Shown here one piece after another: positions 43,251-52,761 of a stretch of 64,000 bases of DNA (the stretch's first letter is position 1; each line of letters opens with the position of its first letter). The notes under the pieces were generated by a model that did not search any database, had not been told where the DNA came from, and saw nothing but the letters and a program-made list of their open reading frames with translations. A program made the translations under genes and the position numbers. Source of the DNA: Nicotiana tabacum (Eukaryota; Streptophyta; Magnoliopsida; Solanales; Solanaceae); assembly GCF_000715075.1 (NCBI RefSeq), contig NC_134103.1, positions 72,231,519 through 72,295,518 on the forward strand, read 5' to 3'.

Positions 43251-46160
43251 CGACCCAGACGGTCATTTTGAGTATTATAATCCCGTTCTTCCATTTACTA
43301 CTCAATTAATGCTTTGTAGTTATTTTATGACTTACCGGGTTAGTGGGTTCGGGTCCGGAAGGAATTCGGAGTGAAATGAGACACTTAGTCTCATAATTAA
43401 AAATTTAAGTGAGAAAAGTGGACCATATATGGACCTATGTGTAAACGACTTCGGATTTGAATTTTGATAATTTCAATAGCTCTGTATGGTGATTTTGGGC
43501 TTCGGAGCGTACCCGGAATATTATTTGGAGGTCCGTAGAGGAATTAGGCTTGAAATGCCGAAAGTTGAATTTTTGGGAAGTTTGACCGGGGGGTTGACTT
43601 TTTGATATCGGGGTCGAAATCCGATTCTAAAAATTTGAATACCTCTGTTATGTCATTTATGACTTGTGTGCAAAATATGAGGTCAATCGGACGTGAATTG
43701 ATAGGTTTCGGAGTCGTTTGTAGAAGCTACAAATTTCAAAGTTTATTAGGCTTGAATTGGGGTGTAATTCATGGTTTTAGCGTTGTTTGAGGTGATTTGA
43801 GGGTTCGACAAAGTTCGTATGATGTTTTAGGACTTGTTGGTATATTTGGTTGAGGTCCGGAGGGGATCGTGTGAGTTTTGGATGGTTAACGGATCATTTT
43901 TGGCCTTGGTGAGATTGCTGATATCTGCTAGTGCATTTTTCTTAGTTTCTCTTTCGCGTTCGCGAGTGGGCCCTCGCGTTCGCGAAGAGTGTTTTCTGAG
44001 TGTGAGGTTTTTTTCTTCGCGTACGCGAAAGGGAGAACGCAAACATGAAGGTATGTCTGTGTGTGCATCGCGAACGCGTGAGAGGTGTCGCATTCGCGAA
44101 GAGGAGTGAGGCTATTGGGGACCCCCGGGTCCTTGTTCTACGCATTCACGAGGTGGCGGTCGCATTCGCGAAGGTCTGAGCTGGTAAAGCTTCGCATTCG
44201 CGAAGCCATGGTCGCGTTTGCGAAGGGTAAGATTTGTAAAGCTTCGCGTTCGCGAAGCCACGGTCACGTTCGCGAAAGGTTAAATTTGTGGGCAGTCGAG
44301 TTGTGCTTCGCGAACGCGAGGGACCTGTCACGTTCGCGAAGAAGAGAGGTCTGGACAGAGAGTTTAAGTTCTGAAAATAGGACTTCGTCCCATTTTCAGT
44401 TTTTGACGGATTTGAGCTCGGGAAGAGGCAATTTTCGGGAGTTTTTTAAGGAAAACAACGGGGTAAGTGTTCTTAACTCAATATTGGTTAAATTACCCGA
44501 ATCCATGGTTGTTTTTATCATTTAAATTGGTGAATTAAGTTGGAAAAGTTTGAAAACCCTCTTAGTTTAAATTGAGGATTTGAGGGTCGAGTTGGGGTCG
44601 GATTTTGATAAAATTGGTATGGTTAGACTCGTGGTTGAATGGACTTTCGGATTTTTTAACTTTTATGAAGTTCCGAGATGTGGGCCCCACAGACAAATTT
44701 TGAGCTAAAATTCAAATTTTTATGGAAAATTAGCATTTTCTTATGGAGTTAATTCCAATATATTTTATTGACTGAAACGAATTATTTGTGACTAGATTCA
44801 AAGAATTCAGAGGCCGATTTGCGAGGCAAAGGCATAGCAAAGTAAAGAATTTCACGTTCTGAGGTAAGTAACAGATTTAAATCTGGTCCTCAGGGTATGA
44901 AACTCCGGAATTTTGTGTCATGTGATTATTTTAGAGGTGACGCACATGCTAGGTGAAGGGCGTGTGGGCGTGCACCGAGAAAATTGTGACTTGGTCCGTC
45001 CCGTGAAACTGTAAAGTTGAATAATGTTTTGTTAGCTATATGCTCTCTATGTGTTAAAGAAATTTGACTACAAATCATGTTAGAAATCATGCTTAGGCTA
45101 TGTGATAGTACTGTTGGGACCCACAGAGGGCACATACTTATTGAATTAATTGCTAATTTCTATCTTGTGCTCAGTCATGATTTTACTTGCGTATCATACC
45201 TTAGTCTTGTCGATGCATTATGTTATCTTTGTTTGGGCTGATCTTTGTGATTTCTGAGAGCCCGAGAGACTAGAAAGGTTGAGGACTAAGTAAGGACGAT
45301 GGCCTGTCGGTGAGGTAAGGATATTATGGAATGTGAGTTATCCGTGCAGGATATTATAGCACGTGAGTTGTCCGTACTGCACGTGAGTTGTCCGTGCAGA
45401 TTATGGCGCTTGGGCTGTAAGAGCCCCTCCGGAGTCTGTACATCCTCAGTGAGCGCGGGTACCCATTGAGTGTGAGTGCTGAGGGCTGAGAGCCGAGTGA
45501 TGAGTTGAATGACTATTGCCTGAGAGGCTGTACTTGCTTTGCATTTGTTATTGCACTTGATTGCTATTTGTCATTATTGTGAAATTTCTAAAAGATTTTA
45601 TATCCGGATTACATGAAATTGAACTGTATAAAAATTAATTTGACTTAAACTACCTGAATTAAAAGCATGTCTATTCTTTGCTGGAATTACTGAAAGTGAA
45701 CTGTAACTGTGTAGCTCGTCATTATCTTCAATTCCTTAGTTATTATTGTTACTTGCTGAGTTGGTTGTACTCATACTACAACCCTGCACTTCGTGTACAG
45801 ATCCAGGTGTTCCCGAACATAGCGAGTGTTGATCATTTTGCGCAGTTGATTTTCAGGAGATTCAGAAGTAGCTTCCATGTTTCGCAGACCTTGTCTCTCT
45901 TTCCTTATCTCCTTGTTTACTGTATTTTGGTCTTAGACTATTATAAACCTTATTTTCCAGATTTGTATCAATATTAGATGCTCATGTACTCAGTGACACC
46001 ATATTTTGGGGAGTGTTCGTGTCAATATTTATGGAATTTTGTATTGTATTAAATTATTATATTTTTAAACTTAAGAAAAATTATGGTTTATCGAGATTAT
46101 TGGCTTGCCTAGTATCGAGATAGGCGCCATCACGACATGTTGAGATTTTGGGTCGTGACA
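43246..46160 (+). repeat. 3' LTR of the chromovirus
   Basis: Aligns end to end with 35095-38087 but shows scattered substitutions, small indels and one copy of the 72-bp block. Contains the palindrome array (43951-44340), the hairpin (44371-44399) and the CACGTG repeats (45329-45402). Confidence 0.9.
43951..44340. repeat. TTCGCG palindrome array in the chromovirus 3' LTR
   Basis: The 3' LTR equivalent of 35787-36255, somewhat better preserved in places (TTCGCGTTCGCGAA near 43950-43990). Confidence 0.88.
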
Positions 46161-46165
46161 ATAAT
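46161..46165. other. Target site duplication ATAAT, right
   Basis: Immediately follows GTCGTGACA at the end of the 3' LTR and matches 35090-35094. Confidence 0.9.
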
Positions 46166-46364
46166 GATAGGCTAATTTGTGCAGTGGATTATTACTTTTC
46201 TTAATACATCGATATTTTTCATTTTTTGGCTTCTTCTCTCGTTTACATCGTCTAGGGTTTTCCACATAATGGAAACTAAAATTCTCTTCGATTACTCTCA
46301 AATTCACAGACTTTGCCAAACACATGTTTTTTACACATGCAATTGTAATAGTTGATAATTCACA
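46166..46364 (+). repeat. Copia-1 3' LTR, right part
   Basis: Continues the LTR split by the chromovirus: the TAAATAGATAAT before the insertion joins GATAGGCTAATTTG here. The 3' end is uncertain; TTCACA at about 46364 is one candidate, and an earlier end is possible. Confidence 0.45.
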
Positions 46365-46365
46365 A

Positions 46366-47025
46366 ACTGCTCTGTATACGGTCAAAATAGATTTTGGCCT
46401 TCCTACGTTCGATCGAGTTCGAGTGTTAAAAATCCGGAATGAGATTTTGGGAGTGAGCTCTGAGGTCGGTACTAACGAACCTCGAGCCCGAAGGACACTC
46501 GAGGAGGCGGCTCGATAATCCTATCGAGCCTGTGACTGAATCGATCCGCAAGGCACTGATTCGAGGTCAGAAATACGCGACGTCCATCTCGATGGTCGAA
46601 CTCGATCCGAGACCGAAGGGCCCGACCCAGTAACGAGTTCGAGCTAGTATCGAGCTCACAGACAAGAGCCTTTGCAACCGCACCAAGAGAGAGAATCTTG
46701 GCGGGAATCAAAGAAGAGACAAGTCATCATGAGCCTTCCACTATATGTTTTATTTTATTTTTTTTTGTAATAACCCTCTTCTATAAAAGGGGGAATCCTT
46801 GTAAGCCAAAGCAAAAAAAAAAAGAAGAAAAGGAAGATCACTTCTTATATTGATAGTTATCCCCTTATGTTTGTTTTACTTATTCATTCCTTTTTGCTTA
46901 TTATTTTCATTCTCACAGCCAACAATACACATATTTTCATTTTTTTACGCGATTTATATCGAATTGTATCGCATATCCTTAGAACCATACACAAATCTAA
47001 CGTTATCCGATTTTTCCGGTAAACA
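46366..47025 (+). repeat. Tat-type LTR, solo or partial
   Basis: CTCTGTATACGGTCAAAATAG resembles the start of Tat LTRs (compare 27303), and CCGGTAAACA resembles their ends. It has many TCGAG and CTCGA words, a clear TATA box TCTATAAAAGGGGG at 46780-46793 and a poly(A)-rich stretch after it. No primer site follows, so a solo or 3' LTR is likely. It is not the same family as the LTR fragment at 27303. Confidence 0.5.
46780..46793 (+). promoter_or_regulatory. TATA box in the Tat-type LTR
   Basis: TCTATAAAAGGGGG, close to the plant TATA consensus, about 410 bp into the LTR. Confidence 0.6.
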
Positions 47026-48295
47026 TGTTCTTTAGGGATAGTCTCAAGCTAACTATGTCACGCATACTCTCCAAAATAATTGTCGTACCCGTGTCGGATC
47101 CTCTAAAAATCCGACACACACCATTAGCATTTTTGAAAAGTCCGAGCAATATAGGTCTCAAGCCAAGATTAGCTAAGAAATTGTCAGACTTAAACCTTTA
47201 TCCTAGCTAGATTAATAGATTAGGAACAAAGGAGATTCTGGAAAAATTTATGCTGTTTGTCAGTTTTACTCCTTCCCTGGGAAATTATTTCCAGTGATTG
47301 AGTCCCTTTATTTTTGTTTATTTGTATAGCTGTTATTTTTTCCAAGTGACAACAAGAAAATTTTTATTACCAACAAAATTAGTTGCGACAGTTAAAAAGA
47401 TGCCATGAAACTCTCAAAATCTATAAAAGTAGTGATAATTATCGAGTTTTCCAAATTCTCTTGTTCTCGTTTAAGATTATGTATAATAATTACTACATAA
47501 GAGTTAATTTTAGTTTTGGACCAAAAGTAGTCTGCTTTTACAAAATGGTAAGACTAATTTTGTCTATAATTAGTACTATATATATAAAATCTGCCCCAAG
47601 ACTTAAGAGAAAAGACCAAAATAGTCCATTAATTATAAGGACAAGTTTTAACTTAGTCCATTAATCCTTATAGTTATGGTATGTGAAATTAATATTCCTA
47701 CCATTTGCTTCTAGATCAATTTGCGTCTGTATAATTTGGATGGACAGAGGAGGGATCTGATGATCAATTTACAGATGAATGATCACAGCAATTAATTAAA
47801 AATTAAGTCTCAATATTACACACACTGTACACACTAGTAGTTTAATAAATAATACTACTACTTTTTTCATAAAATCCAAGATCTACAACTAGAGTTCATA
47901 TGTCCTCTTTATGAAATCCATGATCTAATTCCGATGCTTTAATTTAAGTAGATGATGTACTAAAAAAAGACTTGTTGCTAGATTTTGTTGCTTTGTTAAA
48001 AAGCTGCAATTTACATAATATTATCATATTCAGAGTCATCTAAATCTGAATAATTACATGTGACATTTCAATCAATTTATTGGTTTATTGTAAAAAGAAA
48101 AGAAAAACACTTCTATATTGATTAGCTCTTAATTAGATCTCTATGTAAATTACTAATTGTACTTCTATTTCTTTATGCATCAGATTCCATCTTACTCTTT
48201 GCATAATCAAATATGACCTTTTTATAAGACTTCGATATTAGTTGTTACGTAAATCTCAATATAATGTTTTAGCTAATATAAAACAAACTAGGATC
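47026..48295. other. AT-rich non-coding DNA left of the hAT element
   Basis: No ORF or family signature. It contains a short inverted repeat (GTGTCGGAT at 47091-47099 and ATCCGACAC at 47109-47117). With 60839-61329 it is the DNA into which the hAT element jumped. Confidence 0.5.
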
Positions 48296-48303
48296 ATTAT
48301 TGG
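48296..48303. other. 8-bp target duplication ATTATTGG, left
   Basis: ATTATTGG before the left terminus is repeated at 60831-60838. Eight bases is the hAT rule. Confidence 0.85.
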
Positions 48304-48316
48304 CGGGGCCGGCCCT
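48304..48316 (+). repeat. Left terminal inverted repeat of the hAT element
   Basis: CGGGGCCGGCCCT; the opposite end read on the minus strand begins CAGGGGCGGCTT. The match is imperfect, roughly 9 of 11, with one extra base. Confidence 0.7.
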
Positions 48317-48628
48317 TAGGTGTATGACCCAAGCAAGTAAAGCAGTTGCTTAGGGCCCTTATTTATAGGGGTCCCAAATTTTTTTAATATTTAAAGTATT
48401 TGTTCATTTATTTTAATAATATTAAGTATTTAAAAAAAAAAATGCAAGTTTGACGTTGGAGAACAATTGGAAAAGGAATCTATTTTGGGAATTCATGCCC
48501 CATGCGTGAACATCCCACTATGTTGTCTAATTTATCTACTATTATTATAATAAAATGGGCCAACATTCTTTATTTTTTATTATCTTTCTCTGCACATTCC
48601 AAATTTTCAATCTCATTCCGTTACTACC

Positions 48629-48696
48629 CCAAAATACTTTAGAGCAAATCAAACTACATAAGTGTCATCTGTTTGATTTGCTCTAAAGTATTTTGG
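48629..48696. repeat. Perfect 26-bp inverted repeat with 16-nt loop
   Basis: The left arm 48629-48654 (CCAAAATACTTTAGAGCAAA and on) is exactly complementary to the right arm 48671-48696, with loop 48655-48670. It lies in the 5' leader of the hAT element, between the terminal repeat and the transposase ATG. No mismatch in either arm in an element otherwise full of damage. Confidence 0.9.
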
Positions 48697-48871
48697 CCTT
48701 ACATCAAGAATTTTGAAGTAGCAAAAGCTTATCAAATTATCTATTTGTTGTCTTGTTGAATCAGGTTTGATCGTTCTATATTTTATTATTTGCATCTACT
48801 TTTTAATTTTTTTGGATATATTTTCTTTGTAAGTATATATTGTCTTTTTAGTTATTTATTAGAGTTTTAAT

Positions 48872-49763
48872 ATGTCAACTAGAAAATATGAATCCGGATA
48901 TTCGAAACGTCAAAAAAGGAAAAGGATTGAAACTCTAGTACAATCCCAAAAAGGAGCACTTGATAAATTTTTAGCGAATAGTAAAAATTCTAAATCAGAA
49001 AATGTGGAAGATTTTATGATAGATGAACAAATCACTAATATAATTGAGATAGACAATAATAAAATTCAAGAAGAAGAGGAAGGAGGAGAAGTTGTCGAGA
49101 AACCTAACATATATCCTCAAGAAAAATAAGAAGTTCTAAATAAGTTGGATAATTATACTCTCAGGAACATATATGATCCTAGTCAATGGACTAGTATAGA
49201 TACAAAGTTGAGAGATCTATTAGTAGAAAATGGACCAATTAAAATTACTAACATAGATTTTCCAAAGGATAAATTCTTTAGACATTTTTCTACTACAAAT
49301 TATATTCAAAAATTGGCTAATGAAGAAAGACATGAAAGAAGATGGTTAGTTTATTTTAAAGATTTGGATAAGGTATTTTATTTTTGTTGTAAGTTGTTTA
49401 ATACGACTTCTAGCTTTTGTAGCAGTAAATTAGCCAGTGATGGTAGTAATGATTGGAGAAATATAAGTGCTAAGCTCAAAGCTCATGAAACATCAAAAGA
49501 TCATATTATTAATATGGGTGTATGGATTGATTTAGAAATGAGATTGCACAAAAGTAAAACAATTGATAAAGATGTTCAAGAACAAATCAATAGAGATAGA
49601 GAGCACTGGAAAAATGTATTATCAAGAATTATTGTTGTGATAAAAACTCTTGAAAAAAATAATTTGGCATTTAGGGAAAAAAAATGAAAAAATCTATCAA
49701 GAAAGTAACGGAATATTTTTGAGTCTAGTTGAAATGATTGCAGAATTTGATCCAATGATGCAG
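48872..49763 (+). pseudogene. hAT transposase, N-terminal part
   Basis: ATG 48872 starts a basic segment (SKRQKRKRIE, possible nuclear signal) with an acidic tract. A TAA lies at 49127. The same frame continues with a TTF-type zinc-finger region (RWLVYFKDLDKVFYFCCKLF near 49340, HETSKDH near 49486), typical of plant hAT proteins with a TTF zinc finger. A frameshift at the A-run near 49680 precedes VEMIAEFDPMM, where the insertion begins. DNA-binding part of the transposase; broken. Confidence 0.78.
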
Positions 49764-50347
49764 AAAACATCATACGAACTTAGTCGAAGCCTCGAATCAC
49801 ATCAAACAACGCTAAAATCATGAATCACACCTTAATTCAAGCCTAATAAATTTTGAACTTTCAAATTATATATCTTGTGCCGAAATACTTCTAATCAATC
49901 CGGAATGACTTCAAATTTTGCACACAGGTCATAAATGACATAACGAATCTATTTCAATTTCTAGAATCAAATTCTGACTTCGATATCAAAAAGTCACCCC
50001 CCGGTCAAACTTCCCAAAAATTTAACTTTCGGCATTTCAAGCTTAATTTCACTACGGATATCCAAATAATTTTTTGGACATGCTTTTAAGTCCAAAATTA
50101 CCATACGGAGCTATTAATATCATCAAAATTTGAATTTGAGGTCGTTTACACATAAGTCAAATCTTCGGTAAATTGTTTTTCCATTTAAGCTTCAAAAATA
50201 AGAATTTTTCTTTTAATTAAATTCTGAATCTTCCGAAAATCAAACTCGACCACACTCGCGGGTCATAATACATATTATGAAACTGCTCGAGACTTTAAGT
50301 CACTGAACGGGGAGTAAATTCTTAAAATATCAAGTCAGGTCGTTATA
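49764..50347 (-). repeat. Chromovirus LTR fragment inside hAT
   Basis: On the minus strand it starts TATAACGACCTGACTTG (compare TGTAACGACCCG) and matches about the first 580 bp of the chromovirus LTR up to the GTATGATGTTTT phrase. Diverged from 35095 and 43246. It abuts Athila-2 exactly at the LTR start. Confidence 0.75.
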
Positions 50348-50431
50348 CCGTCGAATGATATCCATCGTTGGGCCAAGTCGAAATTGATTTATACAAATAA
50401 ACTACGAAACTATCTACATACAACAAAGTAT

Positions 50432-50450
50432 CCCCCACCCACACTTAAAA
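50432..50450 (-). promoter_or_regulatory. Polypurine tract of Athila-2
   Basis: Minus strand TTAAGTGTGGGTGGGGGA, then TACTTTGTTG as the start of a truncated 3' LTR. It resembles the purine tract of element 1. Confidence 0.65.
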
Positions 50451-50559
50451 AGATGGCATGTCCCCATGTCATACAAAGTAAAGTAATGTGAGGTAAAGGA
50501 ACTTCCCTGGTGGATCAGTCTTGATCGAAGACAGTGCCAGGGTCGAGATGACATGCTCT

Positions 50560-51683
50560 CCCTAGCGCACGCAACCAGCCCATGATTTTCTTTTTTGACT
50601 TCGCATTTTAGGTGGCCAAAGCATCAACTCTTGTCCCCAATTCCATGACGAAAGTGCACAGTCCTACCATGTCTTGTTTTAGGGCTTTAATTCACGTTCT
50701 CCGTCTGGCATGGGATGGTTCTTCAGCCACTGCAGCTTGTTCCTATGGGGGTGAGGCAGGTTCAACCTCCTCCTGCCCTTCGTCTCCCTCTTCCGACGCA
50801 TTAGAATCGTCACTCTAAGTTGCCCCTGGTGCCACCGGGTCTTTCCCGATGGTCACTTTGTCTGCCCGAAACTTTGCTTCTTTCTTTACCATGTCATCCG
50901 CATTTGGGTTCTCAGGCACCCTTGCTGCCCGGCACAATCTAGTGATCAAAGAGGGGAAAAAGAACTCATACCTCTTCTGTGTTAAACGGACGAACATCTC
51001 AGACTGAATAACCTTGGCCACATCGAAGTGGTGGCCATTCATGAAGCACCATATCAAGGCAGCTCTCGGACCATTTACCTCTGTGGTGTTGTGGGATGGC
51101 AGCAAGCGACTGTTGATGATGTACAACCAGCATTTTCCTTCAAAAGTGAGTGAGGAAGAGTGTAGCTTCGATCCCTGCACAACCCACACTACCTCTTTGT
51201 CTGGTGCACAGATAGTTCTGAAAAACCTGTTCCATGTGATGGGTTCTATCCTGTAAGTATCATAGAAATCCTCCTCCCCATTGAATTCAGGCAATCGATA
51301 CACTCTTCTGATAGCTTCTATCGAGGCATCCACCCCCGTGTGTTGCACAATGCATATTCTATCCTCATGTCGGGGTAGTTGGCATAGAACTCCCGAACAA
51401 GCATCAAGTTACCCTCCTTCGGCTCTTCGAAAACTCTGTACATTCTATGCCTGATCAACTCCCGATACATATTAGGTCACTCATCCTGGATGGACGCCCT
51501 ATCAATACCCCTTTCCGGTACAGGTTTTTTAGTGGCCTTCAAACTGAAACGGTCTTGGGCAGCTCTGGAAACAAACCTGGTACGATCAAATTGAGTTGCA
51601 CTGGCCGGTGCCCGTCCCCGAGATGAGCCTCCATGACCACTTGATGAGGGCCCGGTAGCGCGTCTCTTCCTTGAAGGTTGCAT
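50560..51683 (-). pseudogene. Extra 3' ORF of Athila-2
   Basis: ATG at 51683 gives MQPSRKRRATGPSSSGHGGS, a basic, Ser/Gly-rich start. LVREFYANYPDMR near 51400 matches the Athila-1 extra ORF. The frame 51348-50815 (178 codons) contains PEFNGEEDFYDTY and PNADDMVKKEAKF, after which an acidic tail and a coiled coil can be followed to about 50560. A stop near 51480 and a frameshift near 51350 break it. This is the conserved extra domain of Athila/Tat elements; function unknown. Confidence 0.6.
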
Positions 51684-52309
51684 GTTACCTACACAATAAA
51701 TACTATTATCAGTGGAGGGAGGAATATGTGTCCCAATGGCGGTTACTTAGACTTCACTCGCACAATTGGTCACAATTTATATTCAACACTCATTAAGGAA
51801 AATCAACAAACAGGTAGTGTGCATATGTTCCCCCAAGTCACCCAAAGACCCAATCAGACTACCATTCCTCACAAACCCAACAATGGCTTCCTCCAAATCA
51901 ACTAATTCAAATAGCCTCCATATACCACATATAAATCACAATCCAAATCCCAGACAAAAGTACCTATAATTTTACTACCCTATACAGAAAAGGAACAAAA
52001 AGAAAAATACTAAGAAAGAGGAATAAAATCATGTACTTACTTGGAGATCTTGAGAAGAACGGAGGTTGGAGATCGGTTGAATGGAGAAGAGAAAGAGAGA
52101 AGAGTCTTGTGTTTAAAGGAAAATATGGGGGAAGGGAGGGGTTTGGGTTCTTGAAGTTAGGAAGGGAAGAAGAGAAGTGGGGGAAGTGAGGGGTTTGGGT
52201 TCTTGAAGTTAGGAAGAGAAGAAGAGAAGTGGGGGAAGTGAGGATTTGGGTTAAGGAAAAGAAAGGGGTTTATGTGTGTGGTGGGGGACTAAAAATAAAA
52301 AAACATACC

Positions 52310-52490
52310 TGGACACGCCCGCGCATCCGCGTCCCAATCCGCGGTCCAATCCGTGGCCGCGGATTCTGGGCAAAGGGGATCCCAAAATCCGCGGTCCGAT
52401 CCGCGTCCGCAGACGGGGGGCAGAATGCAGGCCAAAATCCTCGGCCATATCCGCGGTCCAATCCGCGGTCGTGGATCTCCGTCTCCAGCC
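52310..52490. repeat. CCGCGG palindrome cluster in the pol to extra-ORF spacer of Athila-2
   Basis: About ten CCGCGG or CGCGG words in 180 bp, in units such as GGTCCAATCCGCGG and TCCGTGGCCGCGGA. The LTR of the same element has TCCGCGGCCGCGGA near 59438-59453. This mirrors the Athila-1 arrangement with a different palindrome. I see no clear TATA box after it here. Confidence 0.75.
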
Positions 52491-52642
52491 AATTTTTGTG
52501 TTTGCCGCATTTTTATCTATTCTTGGGTTAATTTCGACCCCCGAATTCTTCCGATGTGCATAATGTTTTTTTTCCCTGCACACTAGTAGATCGGTCAAAG
52601 TCATTCAAAATCAATTACAATAACCAAAGTAAGAAAAATAAT

Positions 52643-52687
52643 GGGTTGCCTCCAAAAAAGCGCCTAAGTTAACGTCGCGGCACAACG
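52643..52687 (-). other. Conserved post-pol motif, Athila-2, distal copy
   Basis: Minus strand CGTTGTGCCGCGACGTTAAC, then TTAGGCGCTTTTTTGGAGGC. Second copy of the motif, 15 bp beyond the first; a local duplication. Confidence 0.75.
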
Positions 52688-52703
52688 ATTTACATCAAAC
52701 CAT

Positions 52704-52750
52704 AGGTTGCCTCCCAAGAAGCGCCTGATTTAACATCGCGGCATGATGCA
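52704..52750 (-). other. Conserved post-pol motif, Athila-2, proximal copy
   Basis: Minus strand CATCATGCCGCGATGTTAAA, then CAGGCGCTTCTTGGGAGGC, 12 bp after the pol stop. The stem-forming part is CATC(A)...GATG here, where Athila-1 has CGTCG...CGACG, so pairing is kept while the bases change. Confidence 0.75.
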
Positions 52751-52761
52751 TGCTTTCATTA

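Larger units (their letters stand above)
35095..46160 (+). mobile_element. Complete chromovirus (Tekay/Del-like Ty3/gypsy)
   Basis: LTRs of about 2.99 kb (35095-38087) and 2.92 kb (43246-46160), both TGTAACGACC...GTCGTGACA, with TSD ATAAT at 35090-35094 and 46161-46165. Between them: primer site for initiator Met tRNA (38091-38103), gag, protease, RT, RNase H, integrase and a C-terminal chromodomain, then a purine tract (43233-43245). The chromodomain and LTR form fit the Tekay/Del branch. All domains are present but carry many stops, mostly TAG where Gln is expected. It inserted into the copia-1 LTR. Confidence 0.92.
27455..46364 (+). mobile_element. Ty1/copia element (copia-1), 5'-truncated and split twice
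   Basis: Plus-strand copia order: gag (from within the coding region), protease, integrase (to 29216), then after copia-2 the rest of integrase, RT, RNase H (32558-34930), purine tract and 3' LTR (34938-35094, continued at 46166 after the chromovirus). The 5' LTR and start of gag are missing. Copia is shown by integrase lying before RT. Lineage not assigned. Confidence 0.8.

Noticed and set aside
47091..47117. Short inverted repeat GTGTCGGAT / ATCCGACAC as a MITE or terminator
   Set aside because: A single 9-bp stem without terminal duplication or other copies in the window is not enough; kept only as a note in the AT-rich region.
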